Positions 44,694 to 56,764 of a stretch of 64,000 bases of DNA are shown here, in pieces. Position numbers and translations under genes: made by a program. Under the pieces are notes generated by a model. That model saw nothing but the letters and a program-made list of their open reading frames with translations. It searched no databases and was not told the DNA's origin. Position 1 is the first letter of the stretch. Each line of letters begins with the position of its first letter. Source of the DNA: Herpetospermum pedunculosum (lineage: Eukaryota; Streptophyta; Magnoliopsida; Cucurbitales; Cucurbitaceae); NCBI GenBank assembly GCA_028017165.1, contig CM051531.1, positions 8,124,501 through 8,188,500 of the forward strand. The letters are read 5' to 3'.

Positions 44694-45323
44694 TTATATA
44701 AATTTAAAGATTCCTTGAGAGATGTCAAGTTTAACCATGGCAAAACAGAGATTAGAGGTCACTCCTTCGTTTGCAGCAGCATGATTAAAATTACCATTAT
44801 TCCTAAAACTCCAAAGTTGGATATAATCTCCACTTTCTAATGAATTTCGTTGCGCTAAAGAATTCCACTCAGAAACCAAGCAGTAAACTTCATCGCTTCC
44901 TATATTCCACAATTTCAATCCAATCACACTTTCTCTCAAAATAGGATCGATGATCAACACCTTCATTCCATTCTTGTTCTTCTGATCTTCATCTTGTTAG
45001 CTCAACCAATTCTTCTCCTCTTCCGTAGCGAAATCGTTTAGCAACTTTCCAATTGGAATGGATAATCGACCATGGTTCTTGTTGAGATCAGTGTCTTGCA
45101 ATTGCTTTTGAGTTACGATTTTGATGTCGGAGCCGCCGATCTCAACGATTCTATCTCTCAGCGGCGTCGGCATTGAAATCGTCGTCGAAAACACTATTTC
45201 TTTTCGCCTCTCCTTCGGCATATGATCAACAGAAACGTTGTTCTTCCTCTTCCTACTCGATCTTTGCGATATTGTATTCTGGCTGCTTTGAATTACAGAG
45301 CTTCCATCAATTGATCGATCCAT
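44694..45323 (-). pseudogene. B3-domain gene, type B copy 3, nonsense mutation
   Basis: Same ATG and N-terminus as B1 (MDRSIDGSS), full C-terminal tail KLDISQGIFKFI. A single C-to-T change makes a TAA at 44994-44996 after WLS (residue 108), where B1, B2 and B4 read Gln. This cuts the B3 domain in half and leaves residues 1-108 plus a downstream part (44966-44694) with its own Met. Apart from this stop the frame is open, so the inactivation looks recent. It is the inverted sister of B1. A truncated B3 N-terminal peptide could still be made, but DNA binding is unlikely. Confidence 0.85.
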
Positions 45324-45826
45324 CGAGAAAAATGAGATCTAATCTAAAGTGTTTGAATCCAATTTCATTCTTACTGAAGTGTGTTCTTCATAAATCCAAA
45401 TAATGTGGGTTCGATTATAAGTAGTTTGTTCTTCAATTCCTTGTAGGATTTGGGTTGTTCGTTCTTCCTAATTCAATCTGTAAACAATTTCGAAAGATAA
45501 TCTGCAAATTTGAAAGGATAATTTGATTGCCTTTTTGAATCCGTTTCAAAGGCGGGAAGCATAGCCAAAAAATCAGACCACACAGGCATTGTTGAGCGAC
45601 TATGTATTTTAGAAAATGTTATTTATTTTATTTTTTTAAATATAACATAAATTTAATTTTTATTATAGTGCTTTATTATGTTATATAATTAATTACTTCC
45701 AATTATGCTATTTTGTAAATTTTAATTTTAAAGGTTAATAAATATTATATTATGATATTTATATAAATGCCTATTTAAATTTTGAATGTCACGTGAATGT
45801 TAAAATTAATTTTATAAAAATATCGT
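45324..45826. other. 5' flank of B3copy up to breakpoint
   Basis: Matches the 5' flank of B1 (reverse complement of about 5985-6494) up to about 45828, then stops abruptly at the filler insertion. The PIF-like region that follows in other type B flanks is absent. Confidence 0.6.
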
Positions 45827-45856
45827 CCACCTTGCAATCTGATGGGCCACGTTATT
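45827..45856. repeat. 30-bp templated filler at a breakpoint
   Basis: Thirty bases starting CCACCTTGCAATCTGATGGG are identical to 33791-33820 and 59066-59095, inside the RNase H part of the LINE relic. They sit exactly where the B3copy 5' flank ends and U2 begins, with a CC overlap at the left join. This looks like copied filler DNA from break repair. Confidence 0.8.
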
Positions 45857-45945
45857 AAAATATTAAAATTTTGAGTATTTTGAGTATTTTGAGTATTTTT
45901 TTTTTTTTTTTTTTTTTTTTAATCATTTTATCATTTTTGTTATTA
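45857..45945. repeat. TTTGAGTATT microrepeat and poly-T at U2 start
   Basis: Three or four TTTGAGTATT-type units followed by a T run of about 24. U1 has a single TTTGAGTA before its 36-T run at 11793. This is the left edge of U2. Confidence 0.7.
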
Positions 45946-46085
45946 TTAATAATGTGACCAATGTAAAACTTTTCCATTAAATTTGCATGTCAAGAACATT
46001 CAAGTAGGATTGATCATCTTATGTTATGATTGTTCGACTCTTGGATCAAGAAATTATTATTTGATTAATCTTTTTTTATCTTAAG

Positions 46086-46343
46086 TCAATCAGACACCAA
46101 ACAGTAGAATTCACAGCTTCCAATCTTACACTTCTTCAAGTAAATTACGCTATCTCTCAAAACATGATCGATAATAAGCACATTCATTCCACTATTTATG
46201 TTCTTTCGATCTTCATCTTCGGTAGTGAAATTTTTTTCGAGCTTCTCGGTCGGAATGGACAATTTGCCATGATCCTTGTAGACATCAATGTCGATGAATC
46301 GCTTTTGAATCAATATTTGAATGTCGTAGCTGTTGGGAAAAAT
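46086..46343 (-). pseudogene. B3-domain relic C2
   Basis: U2 counterpart of C1, open a little further (KKCKIGSCEFYCLVSD) to a TGA at 46086-46088 where an intact gene would read WNS. N-terminal homology ends at TTTTCCCAACAG near 46330. The frame to the left of this (MLFCIIYILGIF) is not B3 sequence. A third of the domain is missing on each side. Confidence 0.7.
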
Positions 46344-47041
46344 ACCCAAGATATAAATAATGCAAAATAACAATAAGATTATATCTCACGTTCCCACTTC
46401 ACAGGTTAGAACCAAATAAGTTATCGATCACAAAATACAATAATAAAGAGGTTCGCCCCGATCTCGGGACTACGTCCGTCCAGTCTTCTGCAACTGCAGG
46501 TTCAACTATAATGAAGATACCAAGAAACCTCAACTCAGCACTACAAACCACCCTCAATAGCCCAACAATGACTTATTGACTTCCAAGTGTCACAACCCGA
46601 TAGCTTGGGATCAACATAGAAGATAAATCGCTCAAAACTCACCACTCTTTTTATCTCATAAGCTACTGATAAGGTTGTTTTTACCTTTTAAATCATTAAT
46701 TTTGTGCAAAGAAAAAAATGGACTGAAGAGATAGATATAATTATTTGTATACAAATTTAATTAGGAGTATGTGATTAGAAAGTGAAGAGGGTGGAGATGT
46801 GATGAAATTGTATACAAATTCTCTTACTCATAGGGAGATGATGATGCAAAGAAAAAAGTGGACGATATTCAACAAAAATTGAATTCTTTCAAAACCTAAA
46901 TTTACCGAAATTGCTGCGTATTATATTATTAATAACGCAAAGCTGCAAAAATGGATAGCAGTTGAAATAATATACAAAAATGTTTACATGAAAGAATATT
47001 ATTTAATTACCCCAGAAAACTAATTAATTAATGATATAAAT

Positions 47042-47794
47042 TTACAGAAATTCAGAGACGTGAGGCTTGGCCATCGCGAAACAAAGATGATGAGAATTCT
47101 CTGTTTGATTTGCAACATCAACACCATCCTTTCTGAAACTCCATAGTTGAACAACTTCACCACTTTTCAAACAATTTGTCGCCACAAAACAATTCCAATG
47201 AGTCATCAAACAATACACATCGCCGCTTCCAATCTTCCATTTCTTCAAACAAATCACACTTTCTCGAAGAGAAGGATCGATGATCATCACATCGATTCCC
47301 TTTTTGGTCTTCTTATCAACATGTTGGTTCAACAACTCAACCTCTTCCTTCGTAGCGAAATCGAATCTCAGTTTCTTTATCGGAATAGACAATCTCCCGT
47401 GGTTTTTGTTAAGATCCGTGTCGTGTAATTGCTTTTGAATCACTAGTTCCATTTCGTATCCACCCATCTCCAAGATTCGTTCTCTCATCGCCACCGGCAT
47501 CTCGGGAGTCGCCATCAACTTCATCTCCTTCGCCTTCGATTTCCTCCGCGGCTTTGGAATAATATCAGCAACGATGATGTCTCTCATCGGCGCCGACACC
47601 GGTATTTGAGGAGTCGGTGTCGACTTAATCCCCTTCACCTTCTGCCTCTTCTGCCGCTTTGGAATGCTTATTTCTGTTTCGACTTGGGCATTTGTTCTCT
47701 TTCGGCCGGAGATAATTGTCAATTCATGGTTGCATTTGAAAGTAGACATCTCCATGAGAATGGTGGCAGCCTCGAACACAGACATGGATGCCAT
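47042..47794 (-). CDS. B3-domain protein, type A copy 4
   Basis: 250 residues, intact, U2 counterpart of A2. It has Q122, A205 and Q230 like A2 but S175 like A1, and a private M94 (KLMATPEM). Flanks match A1 and A2. The 3' flank has a short deletion near 46970 (part of an ATATATACTGAGATG stretch missing). Confidence 0.8.
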   Translation of the reverse strand: MASMSVFEAATILMEMSTFKCNHELTIISGRKRTNAQVETEISIPKRQKRQKVKGIKSTPTPQIPVSAPMRDIIVADIIPKPRRKSKAKEMKLMATPEMPVAMRERILEMGGYEMELVIQKQLHDTDLNKNHGRLSIPIKKLRFDFATKEEVELLNQHVDKKTKKGIDVMIIDPSLRESVICLKKWKIGSGDVYCLMTHWNCFVATNCLKSGEVVQLWSFRKDGVDVANQTENSHHLCFAMAKPHVSEFL

Positions 47795-48859
47795 TGTTTA
47801 ATTGAATCAGAGAGAAACTTAGTGAAGAATAAATGTGGGTTTAATTTTGAAGTTAAGAATGATTAAATAGTGTAATTTCCTTATAGAATTAGGTATTTGA
47901 TTTCGAATTCAGCTTATGAATAGGATTAGGAAGCAATGGTGTGTAGTTGGAATCAAAGTAAGAGATTCACCAAATATTAAAAGATAAACAGATTGCAATT
48001 TTTAAATAAGATCCTCTTTTTCAAAGGGCGGGAAATTAACACAAGCAGTCATTTTTTTTATTTAACTGAGATTGAATGTTCCCGCTACTTTTTTTTTTCC
48101 ACAAAATTTAAGCGATAAATTAGTAGTTCACGGAAACTGATTTTTATTTATTTTTAAAATATCAGATTTTATCTTTTTGGCATTTCCCAAATGAACTCTA
48201 AATTTCTACAAAATTAAAATCAATTATACACAAAATCAACCATTAAATCAATTTCATATTAAACATATAATCTGTAATTCACATACAGGATTTTTCTTAC
48301 GAATTCTGGGAAAGAAAGTCTATTAGTTACAACCATTTGTATATGATAAAAGCTAAACTTATAAGAACTAACCTAAACATTTTGATAAAATTAAATATAG
48401 AAACCACAATGAAAAAAATAATAATAATTAAAAGTACAATGACTAAAATAATAAACCAAATATAGACTCTTGAAAAATGAAGGTTTTCTTAAGAGAGATT
48501 ATTTGAGGACAATGCCACACATGATAAATAAATCGTAAAAGTACTTCGTTTTTTAATCCAATGATTCATGGAATAATTTGTCCATTCTCATATTGAGGGT
48601 CTTAGAGGATAATAAGCGAAAGAACTGTAGAACAACTAATGATAATAATTTAATTTTTTTTAATTTAGGCACTGCAAACCCACACAATTTGTTTAGATTT
48701 TTGTATGATTGTCGAAGCTAATTCAAAATTAGGGTACGATTTTAACTCATTGTATCATTTGCACTGCTACTTGTTTTTTATAGTTGTCATAAACGAAGTT
48801 CACATTTCGACTAAGATTTCAACTTTAGGAGAAGATCCAAATTCTTGCGCCAATAATAC
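47795..48859. other. 5' flank of A4 and spacer
   Basis: No gene. It matches 13702-14740, including the TATA-like position near 47860, with an extra 24 bp or so at about 48368. Confidence 0.4.
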
Positions 48860-49019
48860 ACACAACTTTTTTTTTTGTTGAGTACAATTTGGGAGCGAAA
48901 GAATTCGAACTTCAGACCTCATGGTCGAGATAACATATTTATGCCAATTGAGTTAGTTTTTTTTTTTTTTTTTTGACGAAAACCAATTGAGTTGGGCTCG
49001 GTATGACATATACACAACT
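48860..49019 (-). mobile_element. tRNA-derived SINE, older copy in U2
   Basis: SINE at 48868-49011 with ACACAACT at 48860-48867 and 49012-49019, the duplicate of 14741-14899. Confidence 0.65.
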
Positions 49020-49617
49020 ATTTAAATTACTCATTTACATATAATTTTTTAAAAAATTATATATATTTCTTGAGGATTTTTTTTTTAATTTTGATGACGG
49101 TAAAAAATTAAAGACCTAAGTTAAATGGCCATAAAAATTGAATTCATTCTCTCTAAGAGGGTTTTAATGGTTTCAAGATCATTCATGACTACAAGGTCAA
49201 CCCTTGATGGTTTAGTAAATATACTTCACTTTTGTATACAATGATTTTTTTTTAATCAACTTTTAAATGCAGTGATTAGTAGTGGTTATGCATATTTTTG
49301 GATTTACACCACACACTATCGAGATCTCATCGAATAATTTTTCCTTATCTTAGACTGAGAGTCTTAGACTTGAGAGTCTTAGACGACGGCCTCATTTGCT
49401 TATATCCTAAACTAGTTTTGAATGTGAAGAAAAACTAATAAGTGCGAATGATAATAATTAAACTACACATTTTGTTTAGATTGTTATATGATGATGTAGA
49501 AGATTCAAAATTAAGGGCGGTTTACCTCAATATATCATTTGTACTACTTTTCCGTTAAATGTAGTAAATTATATGATCTGTTGGGAATAAGACAACTATC
49601 ATATCATTGAATTGAAA

Positions 49618-50142
49618 TTATATAAATTTAAAAATTCCTTCGGAGATGTCAAGTTTAACCCGGGCGAAACATATATTAGAGGTCACTCCGTTTGCAACAA
49701 CGTGATTAAAATTACCATTATTTCTAAAACTCCAAAGTTGAATATAGTCTCCACTTTCCAATGAGTTTTGTTGCGCTAAAGAATTCCACTCAGAAACCAA
49801 GCAGTAAACGTCATCGCTTCCGATATTCCTCAATTTCAATCCAATCACACTTTCTCTCAAAACAGGATCGATGATCAGCACCTTCATTCCATTCTTGTTC
49901 TTCTGATCTTCATCTTGTTGGCTCAACCAATTCTTCTCCTCCTCCGTAGCGAAATCGTTTAGCAACTTTCCGATTGGAATGGATAATCGACCATGGTTCT
50001 TGTTGAGATCAGTGTCTTGCAATTGCTTTTGAGTTACGATTTTGATGTCGGAGCCGCCAATCTCAACGATTCCATCTCTCAGCGGCGTCGGCATTGAAAT
50101 CGTCGTCGAAAACACTATTTCTTTTCGCCTCTCCTTCGGCAT
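49618..50142 (-). CDS. B3-domain protein, type B copy 4, N-truncated
   Basis: 174 residues from an internal Met (MPKERRKE), keeping the full B3 region (about 37-172) with KQLQDTDLNKNHGRLSIP, LIIDPVLRESVIGLKL and YIQLWSFRNNG and the tail KLDISEGIFKFI. Upstream homology continues to about 50236, but a 4-bp deletion in a CGAT microrepeat near 50235, relative to B2, breaks the link to any upstream ATG: the leader ATG now runs into a stop. The serine/arginine-rich tail with RSSRKRK is therefore lost, leaving only PKERRKE as a basic cluster. LKLRNIG has R where the others have W, a conserved core residue, which may weaken the fold. Could be a functional short form or an early pseudogene. Confidence 0.55.
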   Translation of the reverse strand: MPKERRKEIVFSTTISMPTPLRDGIVEIGGSDIKIVTQKQLQDTDLNKNHGRLSIPIGKLLNDFATEEEKNWLSQQDEDQKNKNGMKVLIIDPVLRESVIGLKLRNIGSDDVYCLVSEWNSLAQQNSLESGDYIQLWSFRNNGNFNHVVANGVTSNICFARVKLDISEGIFKFI

Positions 50143-50496
50143 ATGATCAACAGAAACGTTGTTCTTCCTCTTCCTACTTGATCTTTGCGATATTGTATTC
50201 TGGCTGCTTTGAATTACAGAGCTTCCATCGATTGATCGATCGAGAAAAATGAGATCAGATCTAAAGTGTTTGAATTCAATTTCATTCTTACTGAAGTGTG
50301 TTCTTCATAAATCCAAATAATGTGGGTTCGATTATAAGTAGTTTGTTCTTCAATTCCTTGTAGGATTTGGGTTGTTCGTTCTTCCTAATTCAATCTGTAA
50401 ACAATTTCGAAAGATAATCTGTAAATTTGAAAGGATAATTTGATTGTTTTTTTTAATCTGTTTCAAAGGCGGAAAGCAGAGCCAAAAAATCAGACC

Positions 50497-50621
50497 GCAT
50501 AAGCATTGTTTTTTTTGCAACGGTAATTTAATTAATGCGGGCATTGAACCCATGACCTTTTGGTCACCGACACAACCCTATGCCAATTGAGCTATGTTCG
50601 GTTTGGCGCATAAGCATTGTT
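50497..50621 (-). mobile_element. Young SINE in U2 (first)
   Basis: Minus-strand SINE at 50511-50607 (97 bp) with a perfect 14-bp target duplication GCATAAGCATTGTT (50497-50510 and 50608-50621). Box A (TAGCTCAATTGG) and box B (GGGTTCAATGCC) read on the minus strand; the tail is a short A run. The U1 counterpart at about 16382 has the empty site, so insertion followed the U1/U2 duplication. Confidence 0.92.
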
Positions 50622-51164
50622 GAGGGACTATGTATTTTAGAAAATGTTATTTATTTTATTTTTTCAAATATAACATAAATTTAATTTTTATTATAGTGCT
50701 TTATGTTATATAATTAATTACTTATATTTGAATATGAGTTGGGCTCCAATTTTAATTTTAAAGGTTAATAAATATTATATTATGATATTTATATAAATGC
50801 CTATTTAAATTTTGAATGTCACGTGAATGTTAAAATTAATTTTATAAAAATATCGTCCCATCAATTATTTTTATTAATGTTAAAATTATTTTTTTTTGGT
50901 TAAAAAAATAAAAATAAAAAATAATTTAAGCAAAACTCAACGGTGAAAGAAGTTTGAATCTTCATCCCATATGTTAACTAAAAAAACTATCATTATTATT
51001 GCATTGAATAATTTTACGCAACAAAATGACTTATAGAATTTGAGGCTTTTCTCTCACGAGATTGACGGAAATTATTGATAGGACATCAATGAAAAACATA
51101 AGATGAGACAAAATGAGAAAATCTATAATAGATTTTTTTTAGTTCACAAATAATGTGGGGATTA

Positions 51165-51289
51165 AGTTTTTATTTTTCGGCCAAAGCGAGCATAGCTCAG
51201 CTGGCATATGTATGACTTGATGACCAAGAGGTCTGTGGTTCGAATCCCCCCACCCCAATGTACTCAAAAAAAAAAGTTTTTATTTTTCG
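51165..51289 (+). mobile_element. Young SINE in U2 (second)
   Basis: Plus-strand SINE at 51180-51274 (95 bp) with a perfect 15-bp target duplication AGTTTTTATTTTTCG (51165-51179 and 51275-51289). Box A TAGCTCAGCTGG and box B GGTTCGAATCC are near-perfect tRNA promoter elements, better than in the other SINEs here, and it has an A10 tail. The empty site is kept in U1 near 16940. Confidence 0.92.
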
Positions 51290-52046
51290 AGTTCAATAAA
51301 TGGGAGTGTGGGAAGATTCGAACCTCCGACCTTGAGTGAGAAGTACATATTAATTATGTAGATTTACAAATACGTGAAGGCAAAAATTCAAACAAGTGAC
51401 CTCTTGTTCAAATTATAATGTCTTAATAATTTGAATTATTACCAATGTTAGGGTTTTTTTTTTTTTTTTTTAATTTATCAACTCCTCCTAATTATATGGA
51501 TGGTAATTGATAGTTTGGTTTTGATAATATAAAATGAAGAAAAGAATAAAACATAAAAAATGAAATACTACTTTTAGAAAGAAAAAGAAAATGTTTTATC
51601 TTGAAAAATGTAAATTTTAAATTCTTCATAAAAAAAAATCTAAGAACTTTCAAATATTAAATATATAAACTAGCTAGTTTCGTTTGAGATGGAAGAAATC
51701 TTTTAAAAATGCCAACAAAAGCATAATTCAATCAGCATGATGTATCGTCTAATACTAAAAAGTGCTAGGTTCAATACTTCACCCAACATGTTGTTAAAAA
51801 AAAAAAAAAACTCTTTCAAAATATAGGCATAGTCAAAATAAATGAAAACTTGCAATATAAAAATATGCATAGTGATAATAAAGGAAAACTAGTAATTTAG
51901 GTCCTCGTTACAAATTTATTTTTAGTTTTAAATTTTAAAAAATTGAGGTTGTTTTCTCACCATTTGTTTATATTTTGAAAACATTTATAAAAATAGATAA
52001 CAAAACAAACAAAATTACACGTGATAGTTATGTCTATAAATGTTAA

Positions 52047-54527
52047 GGTCGGTTTGGATTGAGTACTAAAAAAAATTGTTTTCAAAGAGTACATTCTTTT
52101 TTAAACATTTTTTTATAGAAATATTTATGACTAAAAACACCCGTTACATTTTTTCAAAACTATTTTTATCCACAAGTTTGTTTGGATTGCTCTACATTAA
52201 AATACATTAAAAGTGTTTAGGGTTTAGGGTTTCTACTAATGTCAGATTACTATATCAGACAACTATTAATAAACCATATGAATTCATAAGTTTAAATTTG
52301 TATTTTAAAAATTATGACCGACGTTGAATATTGTCAATGGTCGGTGACGGGATAAAAGTGGTGGTGGTCGTCGGTAGTTGTCGGAGGTCGGTGAGGTCTT
52401 TACCAGTGGCCGGCCGAAAGTGTCGTCGATGTTCGACCGAAGTTTTCGCCGAAGATCTTCGGCGATTGTCGTTATCGGTGATCGGGCGGAGGTGGATGTC
52501 GCTGGTGGTCGGCCAAAATTTTCGTCGAAGGTCTCCATCGGTCGCCAATGATTAGGAAGAGGTGGCCGTCGTCGGAGATGGTCGCTGGAGAACGACGACG
52601 ATGGCCGAAGGTGGTCACTAGAAGTCGCTGAAGGAGGTGAGCGACAATGATGAACGTCATTTATGTCGTGTTTTTACCCTTTAAATCCTACTCATTAATT
52701 GACTTTTTTTTATTTAAATTAAATATAATTGTGCAGGTAATTGATTTAAAAAGAATAAAAATAGGAAAGTCACATGCCCAAGGTCGTTTTGTCGATATAA
52801 AAAAATTTGGAGGGTAAAAGAGTCATTTTTTTATTATAAGAATTAATGTTGTTTTAATCATTTTCAGGAAATATGTATTTTTGCTCCCGCTTGTGGCGAC
52901 AGAGAAGTCACAAAGTGTAATTGACCGAATAAAAACGATTTTTGTTGGGATATTTTGGTCAAAGATCTTCGAGTGAATTAGCAAACAATCCCTACGCCTA
53001 TAAAATGAACCTCAAGCCCTCACAATAATTGATCTTTACAACAAATCATCTCCACATCATCGATCAACCTCCTTTCTCTCGAGGAACTCCTCCAATCCCG
53101 AAACTCCAACAAGAGCTGACCACTCCTCTGTAAACGTTCTACTTCAGCCAGCTCCAGAAGGAAGGTGCTACGAGGATTCGATTCGCATTGACGACGTGAA
53201 TCGAGCGAGTAGAGACCCTTCGTCCATTGTCCACGAGTTCGAGTGAGAGAAAGTTGGAAAAAATTCCAGATTTATTTTCTGCTGTATTCTGAACATTTTC
53301 TATTTACCTTCTGTTTTTATTTCGCATTTCGTTCAGTTTTTAATTTTTTTTCACGCAAAATTACCATTTTACTCTTTAGCTAGTTTTCGCATTTATAATT
53401 GAATTTTCAGTTCTAAACCTTCGTTATTTCAATTCTGTCTTTCATTTATCATTTAAATTCTGTTTTTATTCCATTTTTCGTTTTGTTCTTAATTTTTTAG
53501 TAAAATTACCATTTTACCCTTTAGTCATTTTTTGTTTATGAATTATCTATCAATGAAGTATTTTAGTTTGTTTTCATTATGAGCTAAGTTTTTCTAAGGG
53601 ATTCAATTATGTGAATGCCCATTAAGAAACGAGCTAGCTTGATAACTCTAAATTACGGTTTTACCCTTATGCCTTGTGTGGTTCGTCCTTTACTGAATAT
53701 ATGCAAAAATGTTAGATTAACTTGATCACTTAATTAGTATGAAATGTTAATGTCGATACTGGACATGTCGGGGAATTAACGGCTCTCGTAAAGGTGATAT
53801 AGCAGAAAAGCCTAGGAATAGGATTTCGTCGATTGTCCTTGATTGCATGCTTAACTATCTAAAATCATGGACCATAGGTATAACGACTTAGACTTCTAAA
53901 GGTACTTGCAAAGACGCTGAATAAGAGATGAATCTGATCCAAAAACACAAGGTACTACGTGGTAACTCTATGGTGGCAGACTGTCAAGTAAACTCAACTT
54001 AGGGCTGAAACATGATTGAATCCCCGTTTTTGTTATTGTTTTCAACCTAAAACCATCAAAACATTAGCAATTTATTTTTGTTACTTTTCATTGCATTCGG
54101 AAAACAATTCTTTCTAAAACTAAATTCCACAACAGTCTTTTGGGATTCGATACTTGGAATACTTCCCATATTATTACTTCATTGACACTTGCACTTGACC
54201 ATATATTTCATTGCAGGTTATTGAACCAAACTATACACCCACGTTTTGGTCATCAGACAAAAACCATGAGTAGAGAAAATTTAAAAGAGTAGTGTAAGGG
54301 TATTTTGGTAATTTTAATATACTATGAAAATTATAGAGAATTCTCAATTAAACATAAAAAAAAAAACATTTTAAAAAAAAATAATATGAGTGTTTCACTC
54401 AAAATAATTTATTTTCAAAACTCATTCTGCAATAAATCATTTTTGGTGGTTGTCAAGCACCACATTTTTTTCTAAAATGATTTTTTTTCAAAAATTAAAC
54501 TCTTAGGAATACAATCCAAACACACCC
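52047..54527 (+). mobile_element. PIF/Harbinger-like element, copy 3 (uninterrupted)
   Basis: 2481 bp from GGTCGGTTTGGATTG to CAATCCAAACACACCC with TTAA outside both ends. The CGA-rich island at 52315-52660 holds the intact GTGAGGTCT-TTACCAG site (about 52392-52408) that carries the Athila insertion in U1. LTR-like interior with a TATA box near 53000. No transposase. Confidence 0.45.
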
Positions 54528-56025
54528 TTAATAATTGTGTACTTTCATTTTTAATGTTGCAAATACTTTAAACTTGTGTACATTTTAATTTTCTATACTT
54601 TCAAAATATCTATTTTGGTTCCTATACTTTTATAAACAATCATGTTTCATTTTGTTTAAAAAAATACTAACCCGAATTCTATATATAAATTCCAACACAA
54701 ATCATACGAATTCTATTAGACATATTATTGAAAGTTCAAGAGACCTATTTGATAATTTTTTTTTACAACAAATGGGGCATGTAGATTTGAAATTCCGACC
54801 TCAAAAGAGTAGTATAGGTCAATTGCCGTTCAGTTATGCTTCACATGAACACTTTTTTAAAGTTAAGAGATTTAGTTGACACGAAAGAAACCAAATTTTT
54901 ATTTTTAATTTTGTCTCTAAATCTATATACAATTATGATTTTAGATGGAATCTATTAAAACAAAAAGCTACTTGCTGGGGAGAAATAGACCCGACGAAGA
55001 TTTTTATCATCTCTATTTTCGTTCCAGGCTTTTAAGAGACATCGCCAAGAAAGAGAATAATATTATTTTGAATCCCTTTATAAAATCAACACTTTTTTAT
55101 ATCTTTTTTTATTTGGAATCAATCAACTTGAGGCTGTCTTCTTTTGGCAAATGATTGTTTTGAATATTGTATGACACTTGAGGAAATTATGATAAACTTC
55201 ACACACTCCTCATTTTATGTTTCCATCAAATTTTGTATTTTTAAATGTCTCAAACAATAGAATGTAAAATTTTACACATGATTGATACATAAATTTAGCT
55301 GAGTAGGTTGAGGTTAGATCGACTAATGTAGATCACTTCTGTATTGTTCGAATCTTGTAAGGTAAGATTTTACACGGATGAGGTATTATGTCTAACACAC
55401 TCTTATGATTAAGTCAAGCAAGAGTATAATAGAATTGTGTACCTTTAATGATGGGTCGTTCTCCTAATTTATAAGTATTTGTCCCGACATTAGTGTTAGA
55501 AGGGCGTAAAATTGACCGATCGTAATCTCGGAAGGAAAGATTCTATGCTTCGGCTCGACCATAACCACCTCAGTCTGATTCTTTCCTTTTTAAATAGTCG
55601 GTTTGGCAGTCCTCCATTCGGCCCTTAGGCCTTCAGGGCCCTTTCATTGGCTCGTGGGCCTCTGGATTTTTCTCCAGGGGAAATCAGAATGTCTACAATA
55701 AATAACGTTTAATGAAAAATGTTTAAATACGTGTTTTATTTACAATGTATGTCTAGAGATTTTTTAGGAGCAAATCTGTTTGAGTTGGTTCCCTATTATA
55801 CCCTTTTAAGATTTCCTATTTTAAAAATTATTAGTTTTGAAATTAGTTTATTTTATTTTAAAATTTAATTAGTTTTAAGAGTTTATTTGATGAGGTGGAT
55901 ATTTTCCGTACAAAGAAACCGAATTTGTTTTTTTCCCGTTAAGTAATTTCTAGCGTATCTCTATGGGTTCCTCTGAGTAGAGTCGCCGCACACACCATCT
56001 GTCAGAGTATACGTTTGGGCACACC
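54528..56025. other. AT-rich region, no recognised gene
   Basis: U2 copy of 29228-30718 with the same two short frames (54652-54879 and 54945-55154), whose conservation is expected from the recent duplication alone. Confidence 0.35.
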
Positions 56026-56764
56026 CGTGGAGATATACTTCGAGTGGGGCCGCACACACACACCTCTGGTAGAGGTATATATATGGACACACCACAAGAA
56101 CATTCTCCAACCCGTGTAATCCCGATGTAATTGTAATTCTATTTGAAATCTAATTTGAGTGAATTAGATTCAAGAGGTCTCATATAAGATAATTAAATTT
56201 GTGAATTTGGAAGAGAATTTTAAAGTCTCAAATTAATTTGGAGTTTTATTTAAAGTTCAAAAATTAGTTTGAAATCTAATTTGAGTGAATTAGATTCAAG
56301 CGGTCTCATATAAAATAATTAAATTTGTGAATTTGGAAGAGAATTTTAAAGTCTCAAAATAATTTGGAGTTTTATTTAAACTTCAAAAATTAGACGTGGA
56401 GATATACTTCGAGTGGGGCCGCGCACACACAACCTCTAGTAGGGGTATATATATGGACACACCACAAGAACAATCTCCAACCAGTGTAATCCCAATGTAA
56501 TTATAATTGTATTTGAAATCTAATTTGAGTGAATTAGATTCAAGCGGTCTCATATAAGATAATTAAATTTGTGAATTTGGAAAAGAATTTTAAAGTCTCA
56601 AATTAATTTGGAGTTTTATTTAAAGTTCAAAAATTAGTTTGAAATCTAATATGAGTGAATTAGATTCAAGCGATCTCATATAAAATAATTAAATTTGTGA
56701 ATTTGGAAGAGAATTTTAAAGTCTCAAAATAATTTAGAGTTTTATTTAAACTTTAAAAATTAGA
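56026..56764. repeat. 369-bp tandem repeat, two units, U2
   Basis: TGGAGATATACTTCGAGT at 56028 and 56397 gives the same 369-bp period as in U1, with the same two AT-rich subunits in each unit. Confidence 0.8.

Noticed and set aside
46331..46700. Complete solo LTR at the left of the type A block
   Set aside because: The start looks right (TGTTGGGA), but I could not find the far end or a target duplication, so no element was called.
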